From an uncultured Campylobacter sp. (lineage in GTDB: Bacteria; Campylobacterota; Campylobacteria; Campylobacterales; Campylobacteraceae): a stretch of 6,347 bases of DNA. The stretch lies in the NCBI RefSeq assembly GCF_938030815.1, contig NZ_CALHII010000231.1, positions 1 to 6,347 of the forward strand. The letters are read 5' to 3'. A program made the position numbers and the translations under genes. This document shows, in pieces, positions 1 through 5,620 of this stretch. How positions within the stretch are numbered: position 1 is the stretch's first letter; each line of letters starts with the position of its first letter. The notes under the pieces were generated by a model that saw only the letters and a program-made list of their open reading frames with translations, did not search any database and had not been told where the DNA came from.

Positions 1-1095
1 GCAAATGAAAAGGGGCTTGAGCCCGCAGACGTCAAAGAGCGCGTCAAAACGGCGTTCATCCAGACCGCAAAAAGACTTTTCGGCGAGGAGTATCTTTACG
101 ACAGCGAAGTCGATCCGCAGACCAAACGCGTTAAGCTCTACCAAAAGGTCCACGTCGTCGCGGATGATGATGAGCGACTCGGTGATCACAACTTCATAGC
201 GCTTAGCGAAGCCAAAAAAATAGGCGAAAATGCAGAGATCGGCGATGAGCTAAGCTACGAAATAAATATCGAAAATCTCGGTCGCACAGCTTCTGGCGTG
301 CTGGCTAGAGAGCTAAATTTTCATATACAGCGGCTGCTTGAAGAGAAAATTTTTGAAAACTATAAAAGCAAGGTGGGCACCCTCACCCACGGCACGGTCA
401 CCAAGATCGATCACGACGGCACAACCTACGTAGAGATCGAGGATACAAAGGCTTTCATGCCGCAAAAAAACCGCATCAAGGGCGAGAATTTCAAAATCGG
501 CGACGTGCTGCAAGCCGTCATCAAAAACGTAGCCATCGACAAATCTCACGGCATCAGGCTGGAACTTTCGCGCACCAGCCCAAAATTTCTAGAAGCCCTG
601 CTCGCTGCCGAAGTCCCAGAGATCAAAGACGGCAGCGTCATCATTCAGGCTTGCGCGAGGATTCCGGGTAGGCGCGCTAAGATCGCGCTTAGCGCCGTCT
701 CGCCAAACGTCGATCCGGTAGGTGCCACCGTCGGCAAAGGAGGCGCTCGCATCGACGCGGTGAGTAGATTTTTAAGCAAAAATTTGCAAGACGGAAGCGG
801 CGGCGAGAGCATCGACGCGTTTGAATACTCCGCAAGTCCCGAAATTTTGATCACTCGCGCAATGGCGCCCGCGATCGTAAACTCGGTCAAAATAACGCAG
901 GACGGCAAGGCGATCGTCTATGTAAACCCCGATCAAAAAAGCAAAGCGATCGGCAAAAACGGCCTAAATATCCGCCTGGCTTCGATGCTGTGCGGCTGCG
1001 AGATCGAGCTTATCGAAACCGGTTCGGCGAGTGAGAAAAAGGTCTCCAAGGAAGAAGGTCTTAAAAATCTCGAAGCGCTTTTCGGCGAGCCGTAG
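1..1095 (+). CDS. nusA: Transcription termination/antitermination factor NusA (5' end outside window)
   Basis: NusA binds RNA polymerase and nascent RNA in the cytoplasm and modulates pausing, intrinsic termination and rRNA antitermination. The frame is open from base 1 and ends at TAG 1093-1095, giving 364 visible residues. The first residues (ANEKGLEPADV, then TAKRLFGEEY) are typical NusA N-terminal domain, so only about 12 residues seem to be missing. A GTG at 298 is internal, not the start, because frame and homology continue upstream of it. Domains, numbered by window codon: N-terminal polymerase-binding domain to about 110; S1 domain about 124-190 (starting KVGTLTHG); KH1 with VDPVGATVGKGG at 237-248, carrying the GxxG loop GKGG 245-248; KH2 with GKNG at 318-321. 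The protein ends shortly after KH2 and lacks the C-terminal acidic repeats of enterobacterial NusA, as is normal outside Gammaproteobacteria. Start and promoter lie outside the window. Identification is secure. Confidence 0.97.
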   Translation, partial: ANEKGLEPADVKERVKTAFIQTAKRLFGEEYLYDSEVDPQTKRVKLYQKVHVVADDDERLGDHNFIALSEAKKIGENAEIGDELSYEINIENLGRTASGVLARELNFHIQRLLEEKIFENYKSKVGTLTHGTVTKIDHDGTTYVEIEDTKAFMPQKNRIKGENFKIGDVLQAVIKNVAIDKSHGIRLELSRTSPKFLEALLAAEVPEIKDGSVIIQACARIPGRRAKIALSAVSPNVDPVGATVGKGGARIDAVSRFLSKNLQDGSGGESIDAFEYSASPEILITRAMAPAIVNSVKITQDGKAIVYVNPDQKSKAIGKNGLNIRLASMLCGCEIELIETGSASEKKVSKEEGLKNLEALFGEP

Positions 1096-1140
1096 AGCTC
1101 GCGCGCTTTGCTTTTTGAAATTTTTCAAGTTGCGCTTTTT
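1085..1140 (+). terminator. Candidate intrinsic terminator region at the nusA 3' end
   Basis: A 6-bp GC-rich inverted repeat (GCGAGC 1085-1090, GCTCGC 1097-1102) straddles the nusA stop codon, which lies in its loop. It is followed by T-rich sequence (TTTGCTTTTT, 1107-1116). A second possible stem pairs GCGC 1103-1106 with GCGC 1132-1135 around TTGAAA/TTTCAA and is followed directly by T5 at 1136-1140. Either arrangement is terminator-like, but neither is a textbook strong hairpin with a long U tract. Confidence 0.42.
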
Positions 1141-1141
1141 A

Positions 1142-1167
1142 TAAAATTCTATTCTTTTAGAATTTTA
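1142..1167. repeat. Perfect 10-bp inverted repeat (TAAAATTCTA / TAGAATTTTA)
   Basis: The arms TAAAATTCTA (1142-1151) and TAGAATTTTA (1158-1167) are perfectly complementary around a 6-base loop (TTCTTT). The stem follows the T-run of the candidate nusA terminator and may add to termination. Identical arms recur at 5372-5400, so this looks like a dispersed element rather than a one-off. Confidence 0.75.
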
Positions 1168-1190
1168 CGAATTATAAATTTCGTCTTTTG

Positions 1191-1216
1191 AAAATTCTGC
1201 AGCAAGGCGGAATTTT
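1191..1216. repeat. Hairpin, 10-bp stem with one G-U pair
   Basis: AAAATTCTGC (1191-1200) pairs with GCGGAATTTT (1207-1216) around the 6-base loop AGCAAG, with one T-G wobble. GTTTTG follows on the plus strand, so it is a weak terminator candidate for transcription out of nusA. Confidence 0.6.
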
Positions 1217-1341
1217 GTTTTGCGCGTAGAATGTGCAGAATCTGAAGCGAGCGGCAATTTTGCAAATTCGGTAGCTAGCGAAATTTATAAAATTTAATGC
1301 CCTGCAGAATTCTAATATGAAATTTTACGGAGTGCGGAATT

Positions 1342-1371
1342 TCAAAATTTAGCGTCAAAGCGAAATTTTGA
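1342..1371. repeat. Perfect 9-bp inverted repeat in AAATTT-rich DNA
   Basis: TCAAAATTT (1342-1350) and AAATTTTGA (1363-1371) flank a 12-base loop. It lies 116 bases beyond the stop codon of the minus-strand hydrolase gene. No U tract follows on either strand, so a role is not demonstrated. Palindromes built on AAATTT arise easily in this AT-rich spacer. Confidence 0.5.
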
Positions 1372-1486
1372 CCGAAATTTTACGGCACGAAATTTTAAGA
1401 TCAAATTTTATTCATGCGCGGATTTGAATTGATGCGATATTTAAATTTACACAGCGCGCAAAATTCTGCTCCAAGTTAGGTCGTGC

Positions 1487-2095
1487 CTACCACTCGTATA
1501 AAATTTCAACGCCGCCGTAATGCCAAAACGCCTTCGGCGCGAGGTATTCGCCTAGGACAGCTAGGTTGAGTTCGAAATACTGCGGCGAAAATTCCGTTAT
1601 TTTTGAAATTTCCTGCTCGAGCAGCGTCGTGCAGTAGAGGTTCGCTTCGCCGCGAGGTCTTAGCGTAAAACTCTCGCCGACGCGCTTAAGTAGAGAGGCA
1701 GCTAAGCGCTCCTTTTGCTCCTCGTTTAAAAATTTCATCCGCGCCACGCCGAAATCTCGCGCATGTGCCAAAAACTCCCGCATCGAAACGGCCGCGACGC
1801 CGTCTCGCTCGCCTTCGCCCGTTACCGCGTGCACTATCACGAGCGGACGCTCGCGCACGATCATGCCTACGTGCGAGTATTTAAAATCCGTCGCGCTTGC
1901 AATTATGCGGCTGTCGGTGACGTCTCCTAGGCGAAATACGAGATCGCCCGTGCGCAGATTTGATAAAATTTCATCCGGCACTCGCAGCGGCTCTTTGGCG
2001 ACAGGCGCGCGCGTTAGCGTCCAAAGCTCGCCGAGCCCGCCTAGGGCAAAGATCAGGCAGACGAGAAGCTTTTTGGCTAAAGCGCAACCTTCCAT
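1487..2095 (-). CDS. YiiX/YebB-type permuted NlpC/P60 (papain-like) cysteine hydrolase, membrane-anchored or exported
   Basis: This 202-residue protein has a hydrophobic N-terminus (residues 9-22, LLVCLIFALGGLGE) after two lysines, which is a signal peptide or anchor. No good lipobox is present. The body fits the circularly permuted papain-like family: LRTGDLVFRLG at 47-57, the catalytic-His motif YSHVGM with His75, and the catalytic-Cys motif YCTTLL with Cys155 near the C-terminus, so His precedes Cys. Family members are thought to hydrolyse or transfer acyl/amide bonds of peptides or lipids; the substrate here is unknown. ATG 2093-2095 lies inside the preceding lipoprotein gene (19-bp overlap), with only a weak AAAGACGG-like ribosome site, suggesting translational coupling. 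The gene ends at TAG 1487-1489 (LYEW). Fold assignment is good; function is inferred. Confidence 0.82.
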   Translation of the reverse strand: MEGCALAKKLLVCLIFALGGLGELWTLTRAPVAKEPLRVPDEILSNLRTGDLVFRLGDVTDSRIIASATDFKYSHVGMIVRERPLVIVHAVTGEGERDGVAAVSMREFLAHARDFGVARMKFLNEEQKERLAASLLKRVGESFTLRPRGEANLYCTTLLEQEISKITEFSPQYFELNLAVLGEYLAPKAFWHYGGVEILYEW

Positions 2096-2460
2096 TTGCC
2101 GTCTTTTTTGACGAGTTTAACGCTCTCGGTGCGGTTTGTGCCGTTTTTAAAAGACACGACGACTTTCACGAGCGCCGATTTCTCGTCGCTATTTTGCAGC
2201 TCGCCCGAGACGCCTTTTAGCCCGTCGCGCTTAGAGGCCTCCTCCTTGCCGGCACCTGCCATTTGCATCAGTTTGCCGTTTATCATCTGCATAGAGCCGT
2301 CGTCCGATCTGTCCTTATCGGGTATGTCGATGATATCAACCAAAGTCTTGGAGTCGCCCTCGTATAGAGCTCTGATGAAGTCCTCGGCTACGCCTTTCGG
2401 GTCGCTGCCGCAGCCCGCTAAAACGAATATAGCAATGAGCGCGAGTAGAAATTTTTTCAT
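2077..2460 (-). CDS. Small lipoprotein with DUF4878 / NTF2-like domain
   Basis: The 127-residue product begins with a classical lipoprotein signal: MKK, a hydrophobic core, and lipobox LAGC at 14-17, predicting lipidation at Cys17 and attachment to a periplasm-facing membrane. The mature part starts GSDPKGVAEDFIRALYEGD, the usual first helix of NTF2-like DUF4878 proteins. It ends with a beta-hairpin pattern (SALVKVVVSFKNG, then VKLVKKDGKWKVAL), also typical of that family. A Met/Gly/Lys-rich middle (about 56-80) probably forms a loop. The start is supported by AGGAG (bases 2466-2470) five bases upstream of ATG. A TATAGA hexamer at 2488-2493 (minus strand) could be the -10 box. It is the first gene of a two-gene unit and overlaps the hydrolase gene by 19 bp, so the two may act together at the envelope; the biochemical role is unknown. 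Confidence 0.85.
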   Translation of the reverse strand: MKKFLLALIAIFVLAGCGSDPKGVAEDFIRALYEGDSKTLVDIIDIPDKDRSDDGSMQMINGKLMQMAGAGKEEASKRDGLKGVSGELQNSDEKSALVKVVVSFKNGTNRTESVKLVKKDGKWKVAL

Positions 2461-2770
2461 AAGCTCTCCTCGTAGAAATTTTGAGATTCTATATACAAAC
2501 GATAAATATTTTTTTAAATTCAGATCTTTCTGCTCGGGGGAAATTTATATCGCGTTTGGATTTGCGAAGGCGTATTTGGTCGTGCTTTTGCTGAATTAAA
2601 ATAGAATTTTGCATTCGAAAGAAAGCTCGTCTTGCCTTGGTAAAATTTTATCTTGCCAAAGCAAAATTTTATAACAGTTTCTGCGAACCGTGTCTTGCGA
2701 CACACCACTCAAACGGCGCCCAAATTCATTCGGTAGCGTGCGAGGCAATCTTTACTTGTCGGAACTGAAA

Positions 2771-2793
2771 TTTAGCCGTATTTTGCGGCTAAA
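2771..2793. repeat. Hairpin, perfect 8-bp stem TTTAGCCG / CGGCTAAA
   Basis: TTTAGCCG (2771-2778) and CGGCTAAA (2786-2793) surround a 7-base loop and are followed on the plus strand by ATTTTAAAATTT. The form is terminator-like, but no gene ends near it on either strand. It may terminate an unannotated transcript or be a relic. Confidence 0.5.
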
Positions 2794-2895
2794 ATTTTAA
2801 AATTTCAATGCCGCCTTCGTAGGATTGCTCGCTCGCGATTTAGCTTTTTGCTGCGACGCTCGCGAAATTATAAGGAAATTTTACCCAAATAGGAC

Positions 2896-2901
2896 TATAA
2901 T
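2896..2901 (+). promoter_or_regulatory. -10 box (TATAAT) for the EamA gene
   Basis: A perfect TATAAT lies 28 bases upstream of the EamA ATG, preceded by A/T-rich sequence without a clear -35 hexamer. This matches Campylobacter sigma-70 promoters, which rely on a strong -10 and periodic upstream AT tracts. The predicted leader is about 20 bases and includes the ribosome site AAAGGA. Confidence 0.6.
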
Positions 2902-2929
2902 CCAATAATTCATTTCATAAAGGAATATC

Positions 2930-3352
2930 ATGGAAACTTGGGCGGCTTGGGCGCTTGCATCAGCACTCTTTGCGGCGCTGACTGCGATATTTGCAAAAAT
3001 CGGACTCGAAGGGATCAACTCTCACTTCGCGACTTTTATTCGCACGATCATCATCGCCCTGTGTCTCGCCGCATTCCTGCGCTACGCTAAAGCCTGGCAG
3101 CCGCTATCGAGCCTGAGCCCTCGCAACTGGGTATTTTTGATACTAAGTGGGCTGGCGACGGGTGCATCATGGCTAGCGTATTTCAAAGCCCTACAAATCG
3201 GCAAAGCCTATCAAGTAGCACCGATCGATAAACTAAGCGTAGTACTCGTTGTAATCATCGCCGTGATCTTTTTAGGCGAGCACCCGAGCCTTCGCGAATG
3301 GCTCGCGCTAGCACTAATCGGCGCAGGCGTAATAATGCTAGCGTTTAAATAG
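2930..3352 (+). CDS. Half-length EamA-family (DMT superfamily) membrane transporter
   Basis: The 140-residue, very hydrophobic protein has about five predicted transmembrane helices (roughly 4-24, 34-54, 67-88, 100-117, 122-139), equal to one EamA domain. Family-like motifs are ALFAALTAIFAKIGL near the start, LSGLATGASWLAYFKALQIG at about 72-91, and VAPIDKLSVVL followed by FLGEHPS. Full-size DMT exporters have two such domains in ten helices. This is a single repeat with natural ends, like the COG2510-type proteins of similar length, so it is not a truncation; function as a dimer is inferred. The substrate is unknown. ATG 2930 is preceded by AAAGGA with about 6 bases of spacing and by a TATAAT box. 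The gene appears monocistronic, with nothing downstream on its strand for over 500 bases. Confidence 0.88.
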   Translation: METWAAWALASALFAALTAIFAKIGLEGINSHFATFIRTIIIALCLAAFLRYAKAWQPLSSLSPRNWVFLILSGLATGASWLAYFKALQIGKAYQVAPIDKLSVVLVVIIAVIFLGEHPSLREWLALALIGAGVIMLAFK

Positions 3353-3872
3353 GGTAAATTTGCTTTAAATCTATCTCTTGTGGTCTGTTTAACCGCTACG
3401 CCATACGCTTTGTTGTAAAATAAACCCACTGCCGCTTCTGCAAAATTGCCGCCCTAAACCGCTATATGATCTCTTATGGCTTGACATTTAGCCTACACGA
3501 TTTCTAGGCATTAGCTGAAACGCGCCGGTACTCGATTTGCCGATACCTTGCTGTAGTTAGGCGGTCTTTAGGGTAATTTTAGTTCTGCTTAAAAGCAGTG
3601 AGATTGAAATTTATGATAAATCAGGGATTCGCACCTTAAAATTCCAAAAAAATATCGGCTCGCCGTACCATAAAATAAAATCGCATCCGCAAGTTTAAAT
3701 CAAACTGTAAACTTCTAAATCTACAGTATAGTCGAGCAAGCTAATTACGCAAGATGCGAATTGAAATCTTGCACACTTCCATAGCTCCGCCTACATTTAT
3801 ACGCTTGCTACGTAGATCATACATTCCTCGCAAGCGCTAGGCTTATAAATTTAAAGCTAAGGTCGGGAGAAA
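3353..3872. other. 520-base stretch with no supported gene
   Basis: I see no convincing gene on either strand. Small hairpins are present: CTGCTT/AAGCAG (3585-3598), AAGTTTA (3691-3697) with TAAACTT (3708-3714), and GCAAGAT (3749-3755) with ATCTTGC (3766-3772). None is followed by a clear U tract. A minus-strand frame running from 3453 leftward into the eamA gene reads like protein for about 35 residues (FAEAAVGLFYNKAYGVAVKQ) and is treated as a possible relic or dispersed repeat under findings. GATTCGCACC near 3627 recalls a tRNA T-arm, but no cloverleaf can be built around it. Confidence 0.6.
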
Positions 3873-4373
3873 TTACTCTTTCTTACCCTTCTTGCCTCTC
3901 TTACCTTTAGCCTTAGACGATCCCTCTTCTTTAGCTTCGTCTTTCATCTTAGCCGTAGAGCCTTTTACTTTACCGTCATCGTTCATAGCTTTATCCATGC
4001 TATCATCCATTTTCTCTTGCATCTTTTCTGATTTGGCATTTGCTTTGGCTTTAGCAGATTTGACGGTATCTTTGGTCTTTTTGTTTGCTTTTTGCTTTAC
4101 GGATTTTAGATCACTTATATCAGTAGTGCCGCTTACGGCAAGATCATCTTTAATAAGCTCAAATCTTTTATCGCCTATGCCTTTAATGTTTTTGATATCC
4201 TCGATATCTTTAAATTTATTATCCTTGCGGTAATCTATAATAGCCTGAGCTTTTGCCTCTCCGATGCCCGGAAGCGCCATAAGCTCCTCTTTACTTGCGG
4301 TGTTTAAATTTACTGCTGCTAGCATAAATGCAGGAAGCGATAGAAATAATGCGGATTTAAATAGGTTTTTCAT
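3873..4373 (-). CDS. comEA: Secreted helix-hairpin-helix DNA-binding protein (ComEA-like) with lysine-rich tail
   Basis: ComEA-type proteins bind double-stranded DNA non-specifically in the periplasm and pull it in during natural transformation. This 166-residue protein has a signal peptide (about 1-20, MKNLFKSALFLSL to MLAA). Mature VNLNTASKEELMALPGIG follows, the hallmark ComEA/HhH start, with hairpins LPGIG at 34-38 and IKGIG at 63-67; the HhH fold ends near residue 80. Related Campylobacter proteins such as Cj0011c end about there. This one continues for 84 residues (83-166) with 24 lysines, low in hydrophobics and ending in KGKRGKKGKKE, resembling histone H1-like tails. ATG 4371-4373 is preceded by AAAGGA six bases upstream. 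It stands alone on its strand. The HhH assignment is firm; a transformation role is inferred, and comEA is a family-level name. Confidence 0.85.
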   Translation of the reverse strand: MKNLFKSALFLSLPAFMLAAVNLNTASKEELMALPGIGEAKAQAIIDYRKDNKFKDIEDIKNIKGIGDKRFELIKDDLAVSGTTDISDLKSVKQKANKKTKDTVKSAKAKANAKSEKMQEKMDDSMDKAMNDDGKVKGSTAKMKDEAKEEGSSKAKGKRGKKGKKE

Positions 4374-4540
4374 TAAAAGTCCTTTAAGGTTAAGATATTT
4401 GTATTGTCAAATAAAACGTCTATTAGCATTGAGGCTTTTGCATACCTATCCCGCGTCAGTGCTAGAAAAGGAATGCGCCCATACGCTATTACGCTATCTT
4501 GCAATACGGTAAGGATTATATTTGCAGTGGGCTTAAAGGG

Positions 4541-4576
4541 AGATAAAATTTAAGTGGATATATTGAAATTTTATCT
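4541..4576. repeat. Perfect 11-bp inverted repeat AGATAAAATTT / AAATTTTATCT
   Basis: The arms at 4541-4551 and 4566-4576 are fully complementary around a 14-base loop. Neither strand has a U tract directly after the stem. The position, 168 bases upstream of the ComEA-like ATG, leaves a regulatory or RNA role open, but nothing shows one. Confidence 0.65.
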
Positions 4577-4640
4577 GCTTCGATCGTTTTATTAATAAAT
4601 ACGTTAAATTTTAGCTTGATCTTAAAAAGCAGATAGGCGC

Positions 4641-4724
4641 GGATAAAGCTAGATATATTAAATTAACAGCGCTTTTTTGCTCCTCTTTGAAGACCGAAAA
4701 GGATAAAGCTAGATAGATTAAATT
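4641..4724. repeat. 24-bp direct repeat, two copies 60 bases apart
   Basis: GGATAAAGCTAGATATATTA plus AATT (4641-4664) recurs at 4701-4724 with one substitution (T4656 to G4716), so 23 of 24 bases match. The 36-base interval is unrelated to the repeat. The 60-base period is a multiple of three and both copies share a reading frame, which could suit a decayed repeat-containing gene, but the frame contains stops. Confidence 0.8.
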
Positions 4725-5371
4725 TAATACCGCAAGCATTGAAACTAGATTTGGATTTAAATCATGTAAAAGACTAAGCAGCAGTATTTATGGAATTTAG
4801 CCCACTTGCCACGCACGGAGGCTTTACGGGCGATGTTAGACGCATACAGCGACGGGATACTAGTGTTATGAGAGGCGCGGATACTTTACATGCAAAGCTA
4901 GACGAGTAATCTTAGTAAAATTTAGCACATCAATAAGCTTGCTTTTGTAGGACATGCTTTTCTGGGCTTGATTTTTAATAGGGTTTTATATGCTTATAGA
5001 ACGTTTCATTATATTAATCAACAGCACTTGCCAAGCTTTATTTGGCATATAGTTTAAATCATGCGGAAAGCTTTATAAGTGCCGGTGGCTTTATAATTTA
5101 GATATAAAAGCGCGGCAATGTATTAAAAAACGAACGAACGTATAAATCATAAATGAGGCTCGTAGAGGTTAGAAATAAAGATCGCGCCATAGAAGTTAAA
5201 AAGCAAACGCAACAGATAGTATTAAAAACGATACAAACAAGCAAATATTATAGAGATAAATTTCAATCCGTATCATTTTTCACTCAATATAAGTCAAATT
5301 TAATGCAGAGTTTTGAGATTTTGTATTGTGGCGGAGGGCTAGATTTAAAATTTGTTATTTGCAGAAGGTTC

Positions 5372-5400
5372 TAAAATTCTAAAGAGGTTATAGAATTTTA
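5372..5400. repeat. Perfect 10-bp inverted repeat, second copy of TAAAATTCTA / TAGAATTTTA
   Basis: TAAAATTCTA (5372-5381) and TAGAATTTTA (5391-5400) flank a 9-base loop. The arms equal those at 1142-1167 near nusA; only the loops differ. It lies about 105 bases past the 5S gene in the direction of rRNA transcription and is a possible but atypical terminator, being AT-only with no U tract on the minus strand. Confidence 0.7.
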
Positions 5401-5504
5401 AATTTATCAAGCAATATTTATTGGCTAAAAGAAGCGATAAGCTAAAGATACTGAAATAGAATTTAAATTGAAAATTGCATGGAAAGTTATGAGATTCTAA
5501 CAAA

Positions 5505-5620
5505 GCCTGCAGCGACCTACTTTCCCTGTCCGAGTAACGGATAGTATCATCAGCCAGGACGAGCTTAGCTTCTTGGTTCGAGATGGAGCAAGGCGTTTCC
5601 TCGTCTGTATAGCCACAGGC
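5505..5620 (-). rRNA. rrf: 5S ribosomal RNA
   Basis: Read on the minus strand, the molecule starts GCCTGTGGCTATACAGACG and ends GGTCGCTGCAGGC. The terminal helix pairs GCCTG with CAGGC. Internal landmarks are GAGGAAACGCC, the loop B/helix III region around CCATCTCGAACC, and GAAGCTAAGCTC, followed by the conserved AAAGTAGGTCGCTG. Length is about 116 bases, normal for Campylobacterota. It is the last recognisable rRNA of a minus-strand operon. The flanking TAACA (5498-5502) and TGTTA (5623-5627) can extend the terminal helix in a precursor, but the right flank is also an arm of a much larger spacer hairpin. Confidence 0.95.

Larger units (their letters stand above)
1096..1486. other. Intergenic region between convergent units, rich in AAATTT palindromes
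   Basis: I find no gene here. The stretch is AT-rich and dominated by repeated GAAATTTT/AAAATTTC words, with short direct repeats such as CGAAATTTTA and ACGAAATTTT. Several copies form hairpins, listed separately at 1142-1167, 1191-1216 and 1342-1371. It separates the 3' ends of nusA (+) and the hydrolase gene (-), where bidirectional termination would be expected. Confidence 0.7.
2461..2929. other. Intergenic region between divergent units
   Basis: No gene is supported. A 62-codon minus-strand frame at 2520-2708 has no ribosome site and a composition typical of translated AT-rich spacer. The region should hold both promoters: one for the lipoprotein unit near 2488-2493 (-) and one for the EamA gene near 2896 (+). 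It also contains an imperfect 20-base tandem similarity (CTTGCCTTGGTAAAATTTTA beside CTTGCCAAAGCAAAATTTTA, about 2632-2671), a 9-bp direct repeat CGCTCGCGA (2830-2838 and 2857-2865), and the hairpin at 2771-2793. Confidence 0.65.
4374..5504. other. 1131-base gene-poor region between the ComEA-like gene and 5S rRNA
   Basis: No gene is supported in this AT-rich stretch. It contains a tandem 8-mer (ACGCTATT/ACGCTATC, 4483-4498), an 11-bp inverted repeat (4541-4576), a 24-bp direct repeat (4641-4724), a hairpin TGCCAA 5029-5034 with TTGGCA 5042-5047, and a 10-bp inverted repeat (5372-5400). Bases 4790-4909 are locally GC-richer (60 of 120) with several short overlapping open frames. A 73-codon frame at 5153-5374 lacks a ribosome site. 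The ComEA-like gene's promoter should lie just right of 4373; TTGACA occurs on the minus strand near 4405, but no matching -10 box is clear. The rRNA operon should terminate somewhere left of 5505. Confidence 0.6.

Noticed and set aside
298..1095. GTG at 298 as the start of a separate 265-residue protein
   Set aside because: The same frame is open to base 1 and its upstream translation is NusA N-terminal domain, so the GTG is an internal valine codon.
2520..2708. 62-codon minus-strand frame upstream of the lipoprotein gene
   Set aside because: No ribosome site; the Lys/Phe/Asn-rich product mirrors the AAAATTTT composition, and it lies where the lipoprotein promoter should be.
3590..3660. Possible tRNA suggested by GATTCGCACC
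   Set aside because: No acceptor stem, anticodon arm or D arm can be built around it on either strand.
4374..4420. TTGACA on the minus strand as -35 box for the ComEA-like gene
   Set aside because: At the standard spacing the -10 position would fall on the ribosome site and reads TTAAAG; no convincing promoter can be placed.
4641..4724. CRISPR-like repeat pair
   Set aside because: Only two copies, no cas genes, and no further repeat-spacer units on either side.
5153..5374. 73-codon plus-strand open frame (MRLVEVRNKDRAIEVKKQ...)
   Set aside because: No ribosome site precedes the ATG, the codon use is unlike nusA or eamA, no family is recognisable, and its end runs into an AT-rich inverted repeat. 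Chance open frame in AT-rich DNA is more likely.
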